A stretch of 64,000 nt of DNA from Chryseobacterium polytrichastri. Its GTDB lineage: Bacteria; Bacteroidota; Bacteroidia; Flavobacteriales; Weeksellaceae. The notes beneath the pieces are model-generated. The model did no database searches, was not told the origin of the DNA, and saw only the letters and a program-made list of their open reading frames with translations. Where the stretch lies: assembly GCF_900142445.1 (NCBI RefSeq), contig NZ_FRAV01000006.1:113022-177021 (forward strand), given 5' to 3'. Shown here piece after piece: positions 56,540 to 64,000 of the stretch. The position numbers and the translations under genes were made by a program. Every line of letters begins with the position of its first letter. Position 1 is the first letter of the stretch.

Positions 56540-57829
56540 ATGAAAAAATATATAAAATCATTTTTCGGTATCATAATCTTAGGTTCAATATCTAGTTTAC
56601 ATGCTCAAATTATTGATACTGCTTTTGCCAAGCAACCTTTAGACTACCCTACTTATTTGAGTCTTGTGGGGAAAAATAATCTGGCGTATTCCGCAGAGAA
56701 ATTTAATTTGAATATCGCTGATGCAGAAATACAAACGGCCGGTATATTTCCTAATCCGGAATTGGGTTTCGGGTGGGTAGATAACGGACAAAGAAGAATG
56801 AATATGGGGTATGGATTTAATTCTGAACTAACCTGGACATTAGAACTTGGCGGAAAAAGAAAAGCCCGAATAGATGTTGCCAAAAATCAAAAAGAATTGG
56901 CTCGATTATTATTAGATGATTATTTTCGAAATCTTCGTGCTGATGCTACGCTGGCTTTTTTATCGGGAATTCAAAATCGCTTGCTGCTGGAGGTTCAATC
57001 TTCCTCTTATCAACAAATGAAGCAATTGGCTGAATCGGATAATATCCGTTTTAAGTTGGGCGCTATTTCAGAAGTTGATTCCCGCCAAAGCAAATTGGAA
57101 GCAGGAACCATGCTTAATGATGTATTTGCAGCAGAAGCAAAATGGAAAGCCTCTTTATCAAGTCTTTCCTTACTTTTAGGAAGATCTCAAAATGATGCTT
57201 TCATTGATCCCAAAGGTGATTTTTCAGATTTTGATCGTGATTTTTCATTGCAGGAACTTATTCTTACCGCACAAAATAACAGGTCGGATCTTAAAGTAGC
57301 CCTACAAAATAAAAGTATTGCCGGAAGTGTATTAAAATTAGCCAAAGCCAACAGAGCCATAGACCTTGGCTTATCCATGGGAGCCAACTATGCATCGTAT
57401 GTTCGTAATGCGATTGCACCTACTCCATCTACAACGGGCATTAATGTAGGTATTAGTATTCCGTTAAAGTTTTCAAATAATAAACCCGGAGAATTACTTG
57501 CTGCAAAATATACGTTGCAACAATCAGAACAGCAATATAAGCAGACAGAACTGGAAATTCAAAGTGAAGTAACACAGGCTTATTTTACTTATATCGCAGC
57601 TCAAAAACAGGTTAAACAGTTTAATACCGGATTATTAAAAGAAGCTAAAACAATTCTGGACGGCAAAATTTACAGCTATAAAAGAGGAGAATCTTCTATT
57701 TTGGAATTATTGACTGCCCAAAAGACGTATAATGAAGTCAAGCAAAACTATCACGAAGTGAATTACGAATTTGCTGCAGCTTTGGTAGAATTGGAAAGAA
57801 CAGCCGGAATCTGGGATATTAATTTTTAA
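56540..57829 (+). CDS. TolC-family outer-membrane efflux protein, 429 aa
   Basis: Outer-membrane channel of the tripartite efflux complex. Signal peptide residues 1-22 (IIILGSISSLHAQ) then two OEP repeats of coiled-coil helices: FNLNIADAEIQTAGIFPNPELGFGWVDNG, seen as NIADAEIQTAGIFPNPELGFG, and LLAAKYTLQQSEQQYKQTELEIQSEV, seen as QQSEQQYKQTELEIQSEV. The second repeat closes with SYKRGESSILELLTAQKTYNEV. It starts 3 bases after the RND pump stop, which confirms one operon. Confidence 0.93.
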   Translation: MKKYIKSFFGIIILGSISSLHAQIIDTAFAKQPLDYPTYLSLVGKNNLAYSAEKFNLNIADAEIQTAGIFPNPELGFGWVDNGQRRMNMGYGFNSELTWTLELGGKRKARIDVAKNQKELARLLLDDYFRNLRADATLAFLSGIQNRLLLEVQSSSYQQMKQLAESDNIRFKLGAISEVDSRQSKLEAGTMLNDVFAAEAKWKASLSSLSLLLGRSQNDAFIDPKGDFSDFDRDFSLQELILTAQNNRSDLKVALQNKSIAGSVLKLAKANRAIDLGLSMGANYASYVRNAIAPTPSTTGINVGISIPLKFSNNKPGELLAAKYTLQQSEQQYKQTELEIQSEVTQAYFTYIAAQKQVKQFNTGLLKEAKTILDGKIYSYKRGESSILELLTAQKTYNEVKQNYHEVNYEFAAALVELERTAGIWDINF

Positions 57830-57830
57830 T

Positions 57831-57864
57831 AAATAGCCTGTTTAAATAAATAGCCTGTTTAAAT
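57831..57864 (+). repeat. Perfect 17-bp tandem repeat, two copies
   Basis: AAATAGCCTGTTTAAAT occurs at 57831-57847 and again at 57848-57864, directly after the TolC gene's stop. A further degenerate copy of the AGCCGCAAAAAGTACAAAAG dispersed repeat follows at 57878-57897. Confidence 0.8.
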
Positions 57865-57973
57865 AAATTAAAAATTTAGCCGCAAAAAGTACAAAAGCGA
57901 TTGTTAAACTATTTTGAAAACAAAAGGTTATAAAAGAATTAATTACAATCAAAACTTTTAAAATTCAACTTAT

Positions 57974-58705
57974 ATGAAAAAAATATTCATCATACTCATA
58001 TCCTTTTTCATCTATTCAGTTTCGTATGCTCAAGTAGAAGAAAATAACAAGAATGATCTTTCCCCCGCTGATAACAATACAGTTTCATGGGGAATAAAAG
58101 CAGGTGTTAACATGTATAATCTATACGGAAAAGAAAGAGATTATATTTTTGCCGATCAGAAAACATCTTATCAACCAGGCTTTCATATCGGAGGTTTTGT
58201 AAACACCCGAATTAATGAAAGATTAGGACTTCGACATGAATTAATTTTCAGTCAAAGAAAAGCAGGCGTTCATCTTAGTGATTCCATTAACGGAATTTAT
58301 AAATCTACCCTTACGATGTATTTTATTGATGTGGTTCCTGCCAACCTTACGTATCAGGTATCAAAAAACATTCAGGTATACGCAGGACCGTATGTAAGCG
58401 CCTTAGTAGCCGCCAATATTAAACGAAAAGATGAAAACGGAAATACTTTTAGAGACAAAAGTATTTATGGAGATCCTTCCAATGACGAAAAAGAAAGTCG
58501 CTATCTCCAAAAGTTTGATTTTGGATTGAACATCGGTGCGCAATATCAGATCAAGCATAATTTAGCGGTAGAATTAAAATACACGCATGGATTCCTAGAT
58601 CTATTCCAATACGCCAACAGTTATACCAACGAAGATACCAAACATGATAAAATAAAAATTTTCAATAGAGGTTTTATGGCTTCTGTAGCATATAGCTTCA
58701 AGTAA
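57974..58705 (+). CDS. Outer-membrane beta-barrel protein (PorT-like), 243 aa
   Basis: Small beta-barrel of the porin/OMP_b-brl_2 family. Signal peptide residues 1-19 (IILISFFIYSVSYAQ). GIKAGVNMYNLYGKERD is the opening strand, GFHIGGFVNTRINERLGLRHELIFSQRK (seen as FHIGGFVNTRINERLGLR) the second and third, and the protein ends on the expected aromatic strand, FMASVAYSFK. Eight strands are likely. It is 144 bases after the TolC gene, so it may be separate from the metal operon. A hairpin terminator follows. Confidence 0.88.
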   Translation: MKKIFIILISFFIYSVSYAQVEENNKNDLSPADNNTVSWGIKAGVNMYNLYGKERDYIFADQKTSYQPGFHIGGFVNTRINERLGLRHELIFSQRKAGVHLSDSINGIYKSTLTMYFIDVVPANLTYQVSKNIQVYAGPYVSALVAANIKRKDENGNTFRDKSIYGDPSNDEKESRYLQKFDFGLNIGAQYQIKHNLAVELKYTHGFLDLFQYANSYTNEDTKHDKIKIFNRGFMASVAYSFK

Positions 58706-58728
58706 ATATATTTTATTAATGTAAAATA

Positions 58729-58756
58729 AACCCCATCAAATTGATTTGGTGGGGTT
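58729..58756 (+). terminator. Terminator after the small barrel gene
   Basis: Arms AACCCCATCAAA and TTTGGTGGGGTT around TTGA pair over 12 positions with one G-T/A-C mismatch. Confidence 0.75.
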
Positions 58757-58865
58757 GTTAATTATTATGTTCTCTTTTCTAATATTTCTCTTTTACTTTT
58801 TCCAACCCAAAGTAATAAAAGTGCATCCATTATATAATACGACATGGTTTGTCGTGACGAGTGCT

Positions 58866-58873
58866 TAGCTTTG
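58866..58873 (+). promoter_or_regulatory. -7 promoter box of the T9SS cargo gene
   Basis: TAGCTTTG, perfect TAnnTTTG; a TTTG at 58848-58851 is only 14 bases upstream, too near for a standard -33. Confidence 0.45.
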
Positions 58874-58992
58874 TATTAATAAAGAAAAAAGGAAATAACT
58901 TTCAAGTTAATTATTTTTAACAATCCTCAATTAGGTGAATTAAAATGATTATTTTCGCATCGCTTAAAACTAATAATCAAAGAGAACAATAT

Positions 58993-60531
58993 ATGAGAAA
59001 ATTCTATATAGGTGCACTTTTTCTATGTGCAGTTGGCTACTCTGCTCAAGAAGTGGTTTGGCAAAAGGACATTAAATCCAATACTCAGGATTTTCTAAGC
59101 CAGGTCACTACAACAATCGATGAACAGTATTTAATTAGCGGAAGCTCCATCCAATCTAAAAAACTTTCTACAGACAACAAACAAAACAACGGTTACGATT
59201 TCCATTTGGTTAAACTTAACCAACAGGGCGAAGAAGTTTGGGAAAAGTATTTCGTCGGAAACAATCATGATTTCCTTTCAGCAACTGTATCAACCCAAGA
59301 AGGCGGATTTCTTTTAGCAGGCACTTCTTACAGCGGAAAAGGTCTGGATAAAAAAGATGATTCTAAAGGAGGATCTGATATTTGGTTGATAAGGCTTAAT
59401 GAATTTGGAGACGAATTATGGCAAAAAACTTTAGGGAGTTCAGCCGATGAAGAAGCAAGATCAGTTATTCAAACGACCGATTTAGGATTCTTTGTTGCGG
59501 GTAATGTGCAAAACTCCGCTAAAGGTTATGGATCTAAAGATGTTTTAATTATAAAGCTCGATAAAAACGGAAAAGAATTATCACAATCTATTTTTGGAGG
59601 AAAAGGATTAGATGAAGTTGAAAAAATGATTCCAACAAAAGACGGAGGTACTTTGCTTGGGATATACTCCAGAAGTGGTATCAATGGTTCAAAGAAAACT
59701 GAAAACTTTGGCGAAGGAGATTATTGGATCATCAAGCTCAATAAAGAAGGCAAAGTAGAATGGGAGAAAAACTTTGGAGGAAAAGGTGATGACCATTTAA
59801 GAACGTTGGCTTTGACTTCAACAGGCTTTTTAATTGGAGGAGAATCGAGATCTGAACGCTCAGGAAATAAAACAGTTGGCATTGAAGAAGGTACGGATCT
59901 GTGGTTGATTTCGCTCAATGAAAGAGGTGAGGAAATCTGGCAGAAGTCTTACAACTTCAAGAACAGAGATGTTTTAATGGGAATGAGTGTTTTACATTCA
60001 GCAGATGATAAAACCTCAAAAGGGATTCTAATAGGCGGTTACACGCAAGCTGAGGGCAGAATACAAGCAGATGATGAAACTTTTTGGATGTTGTATTTAG
60101 ATCAAAATGGGAATGAACAGTGGAGAAAACATGTAAAAGGAGAATCCAGTAAGAAAGAAGAAAGGTTATCTGATATTAAGCTCAACAGAGATGGCTCCAT
60201 CGTTTTAGCAGGAACCAGTGCTGAGGAACTTGGAAAAGAAAACTGGAAGATTGTTAAGCTTGGAGATAAACAGATTGATCAATTGATTATAAAACAAGAT
60301 ATCAAGATCTATCCGAATCCTGTTTCAGATTATGCGTATGTAGAAATTGGGTTTGACTTTAAAGAAGCTGATATTATTGTTTACGATATGTCGGGAAGAC
60401 AATTGCAAAGTTTTAAAACGAAGAATAAAGTGACTAAAATTAATACGCAAGCTTTGATTCAAGGAGCTTATTTGATTACGATTAAAACAGATTCTAATAA
60501 AACGGCTAACGCAAAACTGATTAAAAAATAA
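58993..60531 (+). CDS. T9SS-secreted beta-propeller-like protein with type A sorting domain, 512 aa
   Basis: Surface or secreted protein. Signal peptide from the ATG at 58993 (FYIGALFLCAVGYSAQ). Residues 20-430 consist of repeats of about 55-60 residues with the pattern GGxDIWLIRLNEFGDELWQKTLGS...GFFVAGNV (seen as DIWLIRLNEFGDELWQKTLG, DYWIIKLNKEGKVEWEKNFG, DLWLISLNERGEEIWQKSYN), a propeller-like array. The last 80 residues are a type A T9SS C-terminal domain: IKIYPNPVSDYAYVEIGF and the closing GAYLITIKTDSNK. An upstream in-frame ATG at 58945 adds 16 residues before the signal peptide. The RHS-like gene follows by 11 bases. Confidence 0.9.
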   Translation: MRKFYIGALFLCAVGYSAQEVVWQKDIKSNTQDFLSQVTTTIDEQYLISGSSIQSKKLSTDNKQNNGYDFHLVKLNQQGEEVWEKYFVGNNHDFLSATVSTQEGGFLLAGTSYSGKGLDKKDDSKGGSDIWLIRLNEFGDELWQKTLGSSADEEARSVIQTTDLGFFVAGNVQNSAKGYGSKDVLIIKLDKNGKELSQSIFGGKGLDEVEKMIPTKDGGTLLGIYSRSGINGSKKTENFGEGDYWIIKLNKEGKVEWEKNFGGKGDDHLRTLALTSTGFLIGGESRSERSGNKTVGIEEGTDLWLISLNERGEEIWQKSYNFKNRDVLMGMSVLHSADDKTSKGILIGGYTQAEGRIQADDETFWMLYLDQNGNEQWRKHVKGESSKKEERLSDIKLNRDGSIVLAGTSAEELGKENWKIVKLGDKQIDQLIIKQDIKIYPNPVSDYAYVEIGFDFKEADIIVYDMSGRQLQSFKTKNKVTKINTQALIQGAYLITIKTDSNKTANAKLIKK

Positions 60532-60542
60532 AACTAATTTTC

Positions 60543-63500
60543 ATGAAGAAAAATACAATAGCTATAATTTTATTATTAGCTTCTTTAAATAGTGCAGTCT
60601 TCGCACAATCAGGAGCAGATGAGCCCAAAAGTTATGTGGGAGATATCAATAAGATGTTTGCATCGGCTCCTACTTCCAATAATTTAATGAAATTTGAAGA
60701 AGTCCCGGTAAGTTATTATACAGGAATTCCAGACATTAGTATTCCACTCGTTAGTATTCCAACGGGAAACTCCAAAGTTGCTGTAGGTGTTCAATTAAAA
60801 TATCACCCATTAAATGCTAAGCCCGATGACAGAGCTGGTGAAACAGGATTGGGCTGGAGCCTTATTGCAGGTGGAACCATCTCCAGAACAGTAAGAGGTG
60901 GAAATCCCGATGAAAAAAACAGAACCATTGCTTTTTCTACTCCTCCAAAAGCCAAGTATGGTATTTATAATGAGATTTATAATCCTACCCCTAAGCTTAT
61001 GAAGGATCAAACCATTGATTTAGATGAGTATAGTTTTCAAGCAGCAATGGGTAGATACGATACAGAATATGATTTATATCAGTATAATTTCATGGGCCAG
61101 TCCGGAAGATTTTATATTGTGAAAGATGATAATGGAAATTATAAACCTGAAAAACTGGATAAAAATAATTTACAGATTATCATTAATAATATTGCTCCAA
61201 ATGAAATTACAAGCTTCACTATAGTTGATGACAAAGGAATCAGATATACTTTCGAGGCTATGGAGAAATCTCAAAAAAATTTAAATAATGTTAAAATTGG
61301 TATTATATCTGGTATAGGAAATCCTAATCCTAGTCTTGATTTTGGTAATTATTGGGCTGCATTTCATTTGATAAAGATAGAAGATCAAAATAATATTCTT
61401 CTCGCAAATTTTAACTATGCAATCACTTCAAAGGTGAAATTTGAAGAAACCCCCACCACTACAAAGAGATTTGCAAGCAATGTACAGTATACAAATAGCA
61501 CTGGAAATCCTCAAATTCCTGATGGAAGTATGCCGGGAGCCTTTGAAACCCAATATACCTATAACGATACCAATACAAAACTACTCACTAGCATTGAAGT
61601 AATTGATAAGGGAACAATTTATTTAAACTATGAAAAAGGGAGACAGGATTCTAATTATACTGAGCCTGCAGAACTTTATAAGTTAAAATCTGTACAATCT
61701 AGCTCTATTGGACAAAATGCTCAACAATTTACAGATAAATACATTTTAGATTACGGTTACTCGAACACCAATTTCCAACCTGAAAATGGGGCTATGAAAA
61801 CCTTGCAAAAAATGATTTTGACTAAAGTTACCAAAACAGCACCTAATGTACAGAACCAAGAGTATAATCTGGATTATTATCTAGCAGGTACAGGAATTCT
61901 TCAAAAAGATAAATGGGGATATTATACAGGACCTAGTCTAGCCTATAGAGCTGATGTATTGAAGTCCTTGACCTATCCTACAAAAGGGAAAGCCGTTTTC
62001 GATTTTGGACCGAATGATTATAGTCATTATTATAATGGAGCAGGAATGGCACCAATTCAGGGGCACTCAGAAATACAGAATAATGATTTTAGTGTGAATT
62101 TTGGGCACTTCAGTAATACAGATAAAAAATATTTTTTCACAGTAAATACTGCCCAGAATGTACCTTTACACCTAGGGTTGGGAAATCTAGTTAATTTTAA
62201 ATGGGATTTTAAGATTTATAAAAAAAATACTGACAATACCTTTTCTCCATTTGTATATCGAAAGCAAATGGGAAATCAAACCTGTAATAAAACACAACCT
62301 CCTGCATGTCAAGTATCAAATCCTGACCCTAATGGAGAGATACATTATGATTATTATGAAAATATATACTTTGAACCGGGAGAATATTATGCTTCATTAG
62401 CTGGAAGCTACCCTCCATCAAATCCTGATGATACCTATGACCTTTTTGAAGCCACCACCACAGAGACGGTATTTATAGATGAAAAAATACGTTACGGAGG
62501 AGGGCTAAGAATTAACAGAATCACTTATTACGAAAATCCCACATCAAGTGTAGCTTCAAAAACATATGCTTATAATTATAAAAATATTAATGATACGCAG
62601 AGAAGTAGCGGAGCATTAGTTTTCCCTGAACCGATAACACGTTACAATGATGGTTATACTTATAGGAACAAACGTAATAATGAAACCATAACTTACAGTG
62701 CCCAATTTGAGGTAATCACAGATTATAATATCATCCCAGCAGAAAAAACTCAGGGATCAGATGTTGGATATAAATATGTAACGGTAGAACAGCTGGATAA
62801 AGATAATAATAGCAAAGGTAAAACGGTACATACATTCAGATCCCCTTTAGATTATCCAAATGTAGGAAGTTTATCTACCGTCGTACCCGTTATCCCTATC
62901 CCGAATCTTGATTATCTAAGAGGACAACAAATATCTGAAAAAACCTATAACTCAGCGGGCCAAATTCTGTCAGAAACCAATACAGACTATATAACTACAG
63001 AATTTGAAAAGAATGATGGAATAAAAATCTTTGATAATTATGAAAAAAATATGGTTTCTGAGTATTATGGATTTAATAATTATCAGTCTCTTTTCAATCA
63101 TTTTCAGATAGGAATAACATTAACTATTCCGTATAAGAGTTTTGGAAAATTCGGTGTCACCTTACCAACCGAGAAGCGTGAAACCTCTTATTTCTATAAG
63201 AACGGAGTTCAAAGTTCAGTAAGTTCAACCACGAATACAGCTTATAACACGGAAGATTACCCTATCAATGTTACTCAAAGTGTTCAGGGAGGCGATACCT
63301 ATGTTTCAGGGTACAAATATGCAAAGGAAAAAGCAAATCAGAGATTGATTGCTGCCAACATGCTTGCAATTCCATTGGAAACAGAATCTAAAAAGAATGG
63401 ACAAACCTTGTCAAAAACAGAAACAAAATACGATAATGTAGCTAATCTGTTTCCAAGTTCTGTCATATCTTCTGATCTGCAAAACAGTACTCCTTATACA

Positions 63501-63965
63501 GAAGTTACGTATGAAAAATATGATGTAAAAGGGAACTTGCAGCAATACAAAACCAAAGACGGAACTTCAGTATCAATCGTTTGGGGGTATAACAATACCC
63601 AGCCTATTGCCAAAATAGAAGGGATTACGTATGATGCATTGGTTCAGGCAGCAGGTTCTCAATTATCAGCAGCGATTGCCGCTTCAGATACAGATGCTTC
63701 AGCAGTAGCGGGAGGAAATGAAGATGCTTTATTGTCTAAACTAAATGATCTTAGAGTAGCAATCAATGGATTTGGTCCTATTACGACTTACACGTATGAT
63801 CCACTTATCGGAGTCCGAAGTATTACCCAGCCATTAGAAGTCCAGGAACTTTATTTGTACGATTCAGCCAACAGGTTAAAGGAGATCAAGCAGAAAGAAG
63901 TAAGCGCAACCAATGTTGTGTCGTATAAGACTGTAAAAGAATTTGAGTACCACTACAAAAACTAA
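60543..63965 (+). CDS. Secreted RHS/SpvB-like protein without RHS core, 1140 aa
   Basis: Large exported protein: signal peptide MKKNTIAIILLLASLNSAVFAQ, seen as IAIILLLASLNSAVFAQ. The N-terminal 100 residues carry the motif LKYHPLNAKPDDRAGETGLGWSLIAGGTISR, seen as DRAGETGLGWSLIAGGTISR, typical of SpvB/TcdB-like and RHS N-terminal domains in Bacteroidetes. Further beta-rich strands cover the body. The C-terminus has a YD-like repeat (TTYTYDPLIGVRSITQPLEV, then YLYDSANRLKEIKQKE), but the conserved RHS core, the self-cleavage motif and any toxin tail are absent. The next frame begins 6 bases after the stop and likely holds the rest. Confidence 0.8.
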   Translation: MKKNTIAIILLLASLNSAVFAQSGADEPKSYVGDINKMFASAPTSNNLMKFEEVPVSYYTGIPDISIPLVSIPTGNSKVAVGVQLKYHPLNAKPDDRAGETGLGWSLIAGGTISRTVRGGNPDEKNRTIAFSTPPKAKYGIYNEIYNPTPKLMKDQTIDLDEYSFQAAMGRYDTEYDLYQYNFMGQSGRFYIVKDDNGNYKPEKLDKNNLQIIINNIAPNEITSFTIVDDKGIRYTFEAMEKSQKNLNNVKIGIISGIGNPNPSLDFGNYWAAFHLIKIEDQNNILLANFNYAITSKVKFEETPTTTKRFASNVQYTNSTGNPQIPDGSMPGAFETQYTYNDTNTKLLTSIEVIDKGTIYLNYEKGRQDSNYTEPAELYKLKSVQSSSIGQNAQQFTDKYILDYGYSNTNFQPENGAMKTLQKMILTKVTKTAPNVQNQEYNLDYYLAGTGILQKDKWGYYTGPSLAYRADVLKSLTYPTKGKAVFDFGPNDYSHYYNGAGMAPIQGHSEIQNNDFSVNFGHFSNTDKKYFFTVNTAQNVPLHLGLGNLVNFKWDFKIYKKNTDNTFSPFVYRKQMGNQTCNKTQPPACQVSNPDPNGEIHYDYYENIYFEPGEYYASLAGSYPPSNPDDTYDLFEATTTETVFIDEKIRYGGGLRINRITYYENPTSSVASKTYAYNYKNINDTQRSSGALVFPEPITRYNDGYTYRNKRNNETITYSAQFEVITDYNIIPAEKTQGSDVGYKYVTVEQLDKDNNSKGKTVHTFRSPLDYPNVGSLSTVVPVIPIPNLDYLRGQQISEKTYNSAGQILSETNTDYITTEFEKNDGIKIFDNYEKNMVSEYYGFNNYQSLFNHFQIGITLTIPYKSFGKFGVTLPTEKRETSYFYKNGVQSSVSSTTNTAYNTEDYPINVTQSVQGGDTYVSGYKYAKEKANQRLIAANMLAIPLETESKKNGQTLSKTETKYDNVANLFPSSVISSDLQNSTPYTEVTYEKYDVKGNLQQYKTKDGTSVSIVWGYNNTQPIAKIEGITYDALVQAAGSQLSAAIAASDTDASAVAGGNEDALLSKLNDLRVAINGFGPITTYTYDPLIGVRSITQPLEVQELYLYDSANRLKEIKQKEVSATNVVSYKTVKEFEYHYKN

Positions 63966-63971
63966 CAAATC

Positions 63972-64000
63972 GTGAAAAAAACAATACTACCCATTATATT
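63972..64000 (+). CDS. Start of a further exported protein (cut by window end)
   Basis: GTG at 63972 begins a frame reading Met/Val-Lys-Lys-Thr-Ile-Leu-Pro-Ile-Ile, the basic-then-hydrophobic opening of a signal peptide. It starts 6 bases after the RHS-like stop and is probably the RHS-core partner. Only 29 bases are visible. Confidence 0.4.

Noticed and set aside
1..64000. tRNA, rRNA, tmRNA, CRISPR array or IS element
   Set aside because: None was recognised on either strand; I saw no T-loop GTTCGAATC motif, no regularly spaced repeats and no transposase frame.

Overview
The window is a stretch of low-GC chromosome from a member of the Flavobacteriia, most likely Chryseobacterium or a close relative in the Weeksellaceae. 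The evidence is a YPNP-type T9SS sorting domain, RHS-like secreted proteins, flavobacterial families such as DUF6427, and repeated use of the Bacteroidetes promoter -7 box TAnnTTTG. I see no rRNA, tRNA, IS element, prophage or CRISPR array.

Layout. 1-7485: the 3' part of an M3 oligopeptidase, then small metabolic, secreted and hypothetical genes (methyltransferase, SnoaL-like lipoprotein, alpha/beta hydrolase, serine hydrolase, TPR protein, YqaE-type membrane peptide). 7493-13921: a TetR regulator with the MFS exporter it probably represses, a lipoprotein class C beta-lactamase, a lipoprotein VOC protein, and an SDR/Crp pair. 14494-20137: an outer-membrane barrel flanked by inverted copies of a dispersed repeat, a TetR regulator facing two small membrane-protein genes across a palindrome, then GNAT, AraC and flavin oxidoreductase genes. 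20134-21501: tyrS behind what looks like a complete ribosome-mediated attenuator. 21599-29975: TerD pair, flippase-like protein, panD, HU, pdxH, YqgE, a class IV aminotransferase homologue without its lysine, a START-like protein and a class III aminotransferase. 30456-39651: a long minus-strand run with OstA-like LPS transport protein, Fur-family regulator, Kup, PdhB, an ECF sigma factor with a membrane partner, DUF2147 and an LTA-synthase-like phosphotransferase. 39741-45634: pssA, exonuclease, DUF2007, FAH hydrolase, UspA, DUF6427 and DUF3109 proteins. 46538-58705: two-component system, MgtC, MgtA and a CusBA/TolC-type metal efflux complex, all co-oriented. 58993-64000: a T9SS cargo protein and an RHS-like secreted protein.

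The most interesting item is the tyrS leader. A 29-codon reading frame starts inside the stop codon of the preceding gene and contains three consecutive Tyr codons (five in all). Four short segments, CCCGA, GTTCGGG, CCCGAAC and GTTCGGG, can pair 1:2, 2:3 or 3:4, and 3:4 is a perfect terminator 20 bases before the tyrS ATG. This is the classical geometry for attenuation sensing charged tRNA-Tyr. A second theme is that at least seven genes have a TAnnTTTG box only 3-5 bases before the ATG, which predicts leaderless mRNAs. All functional calls rest on reading motifs by eye; no database search was possible.
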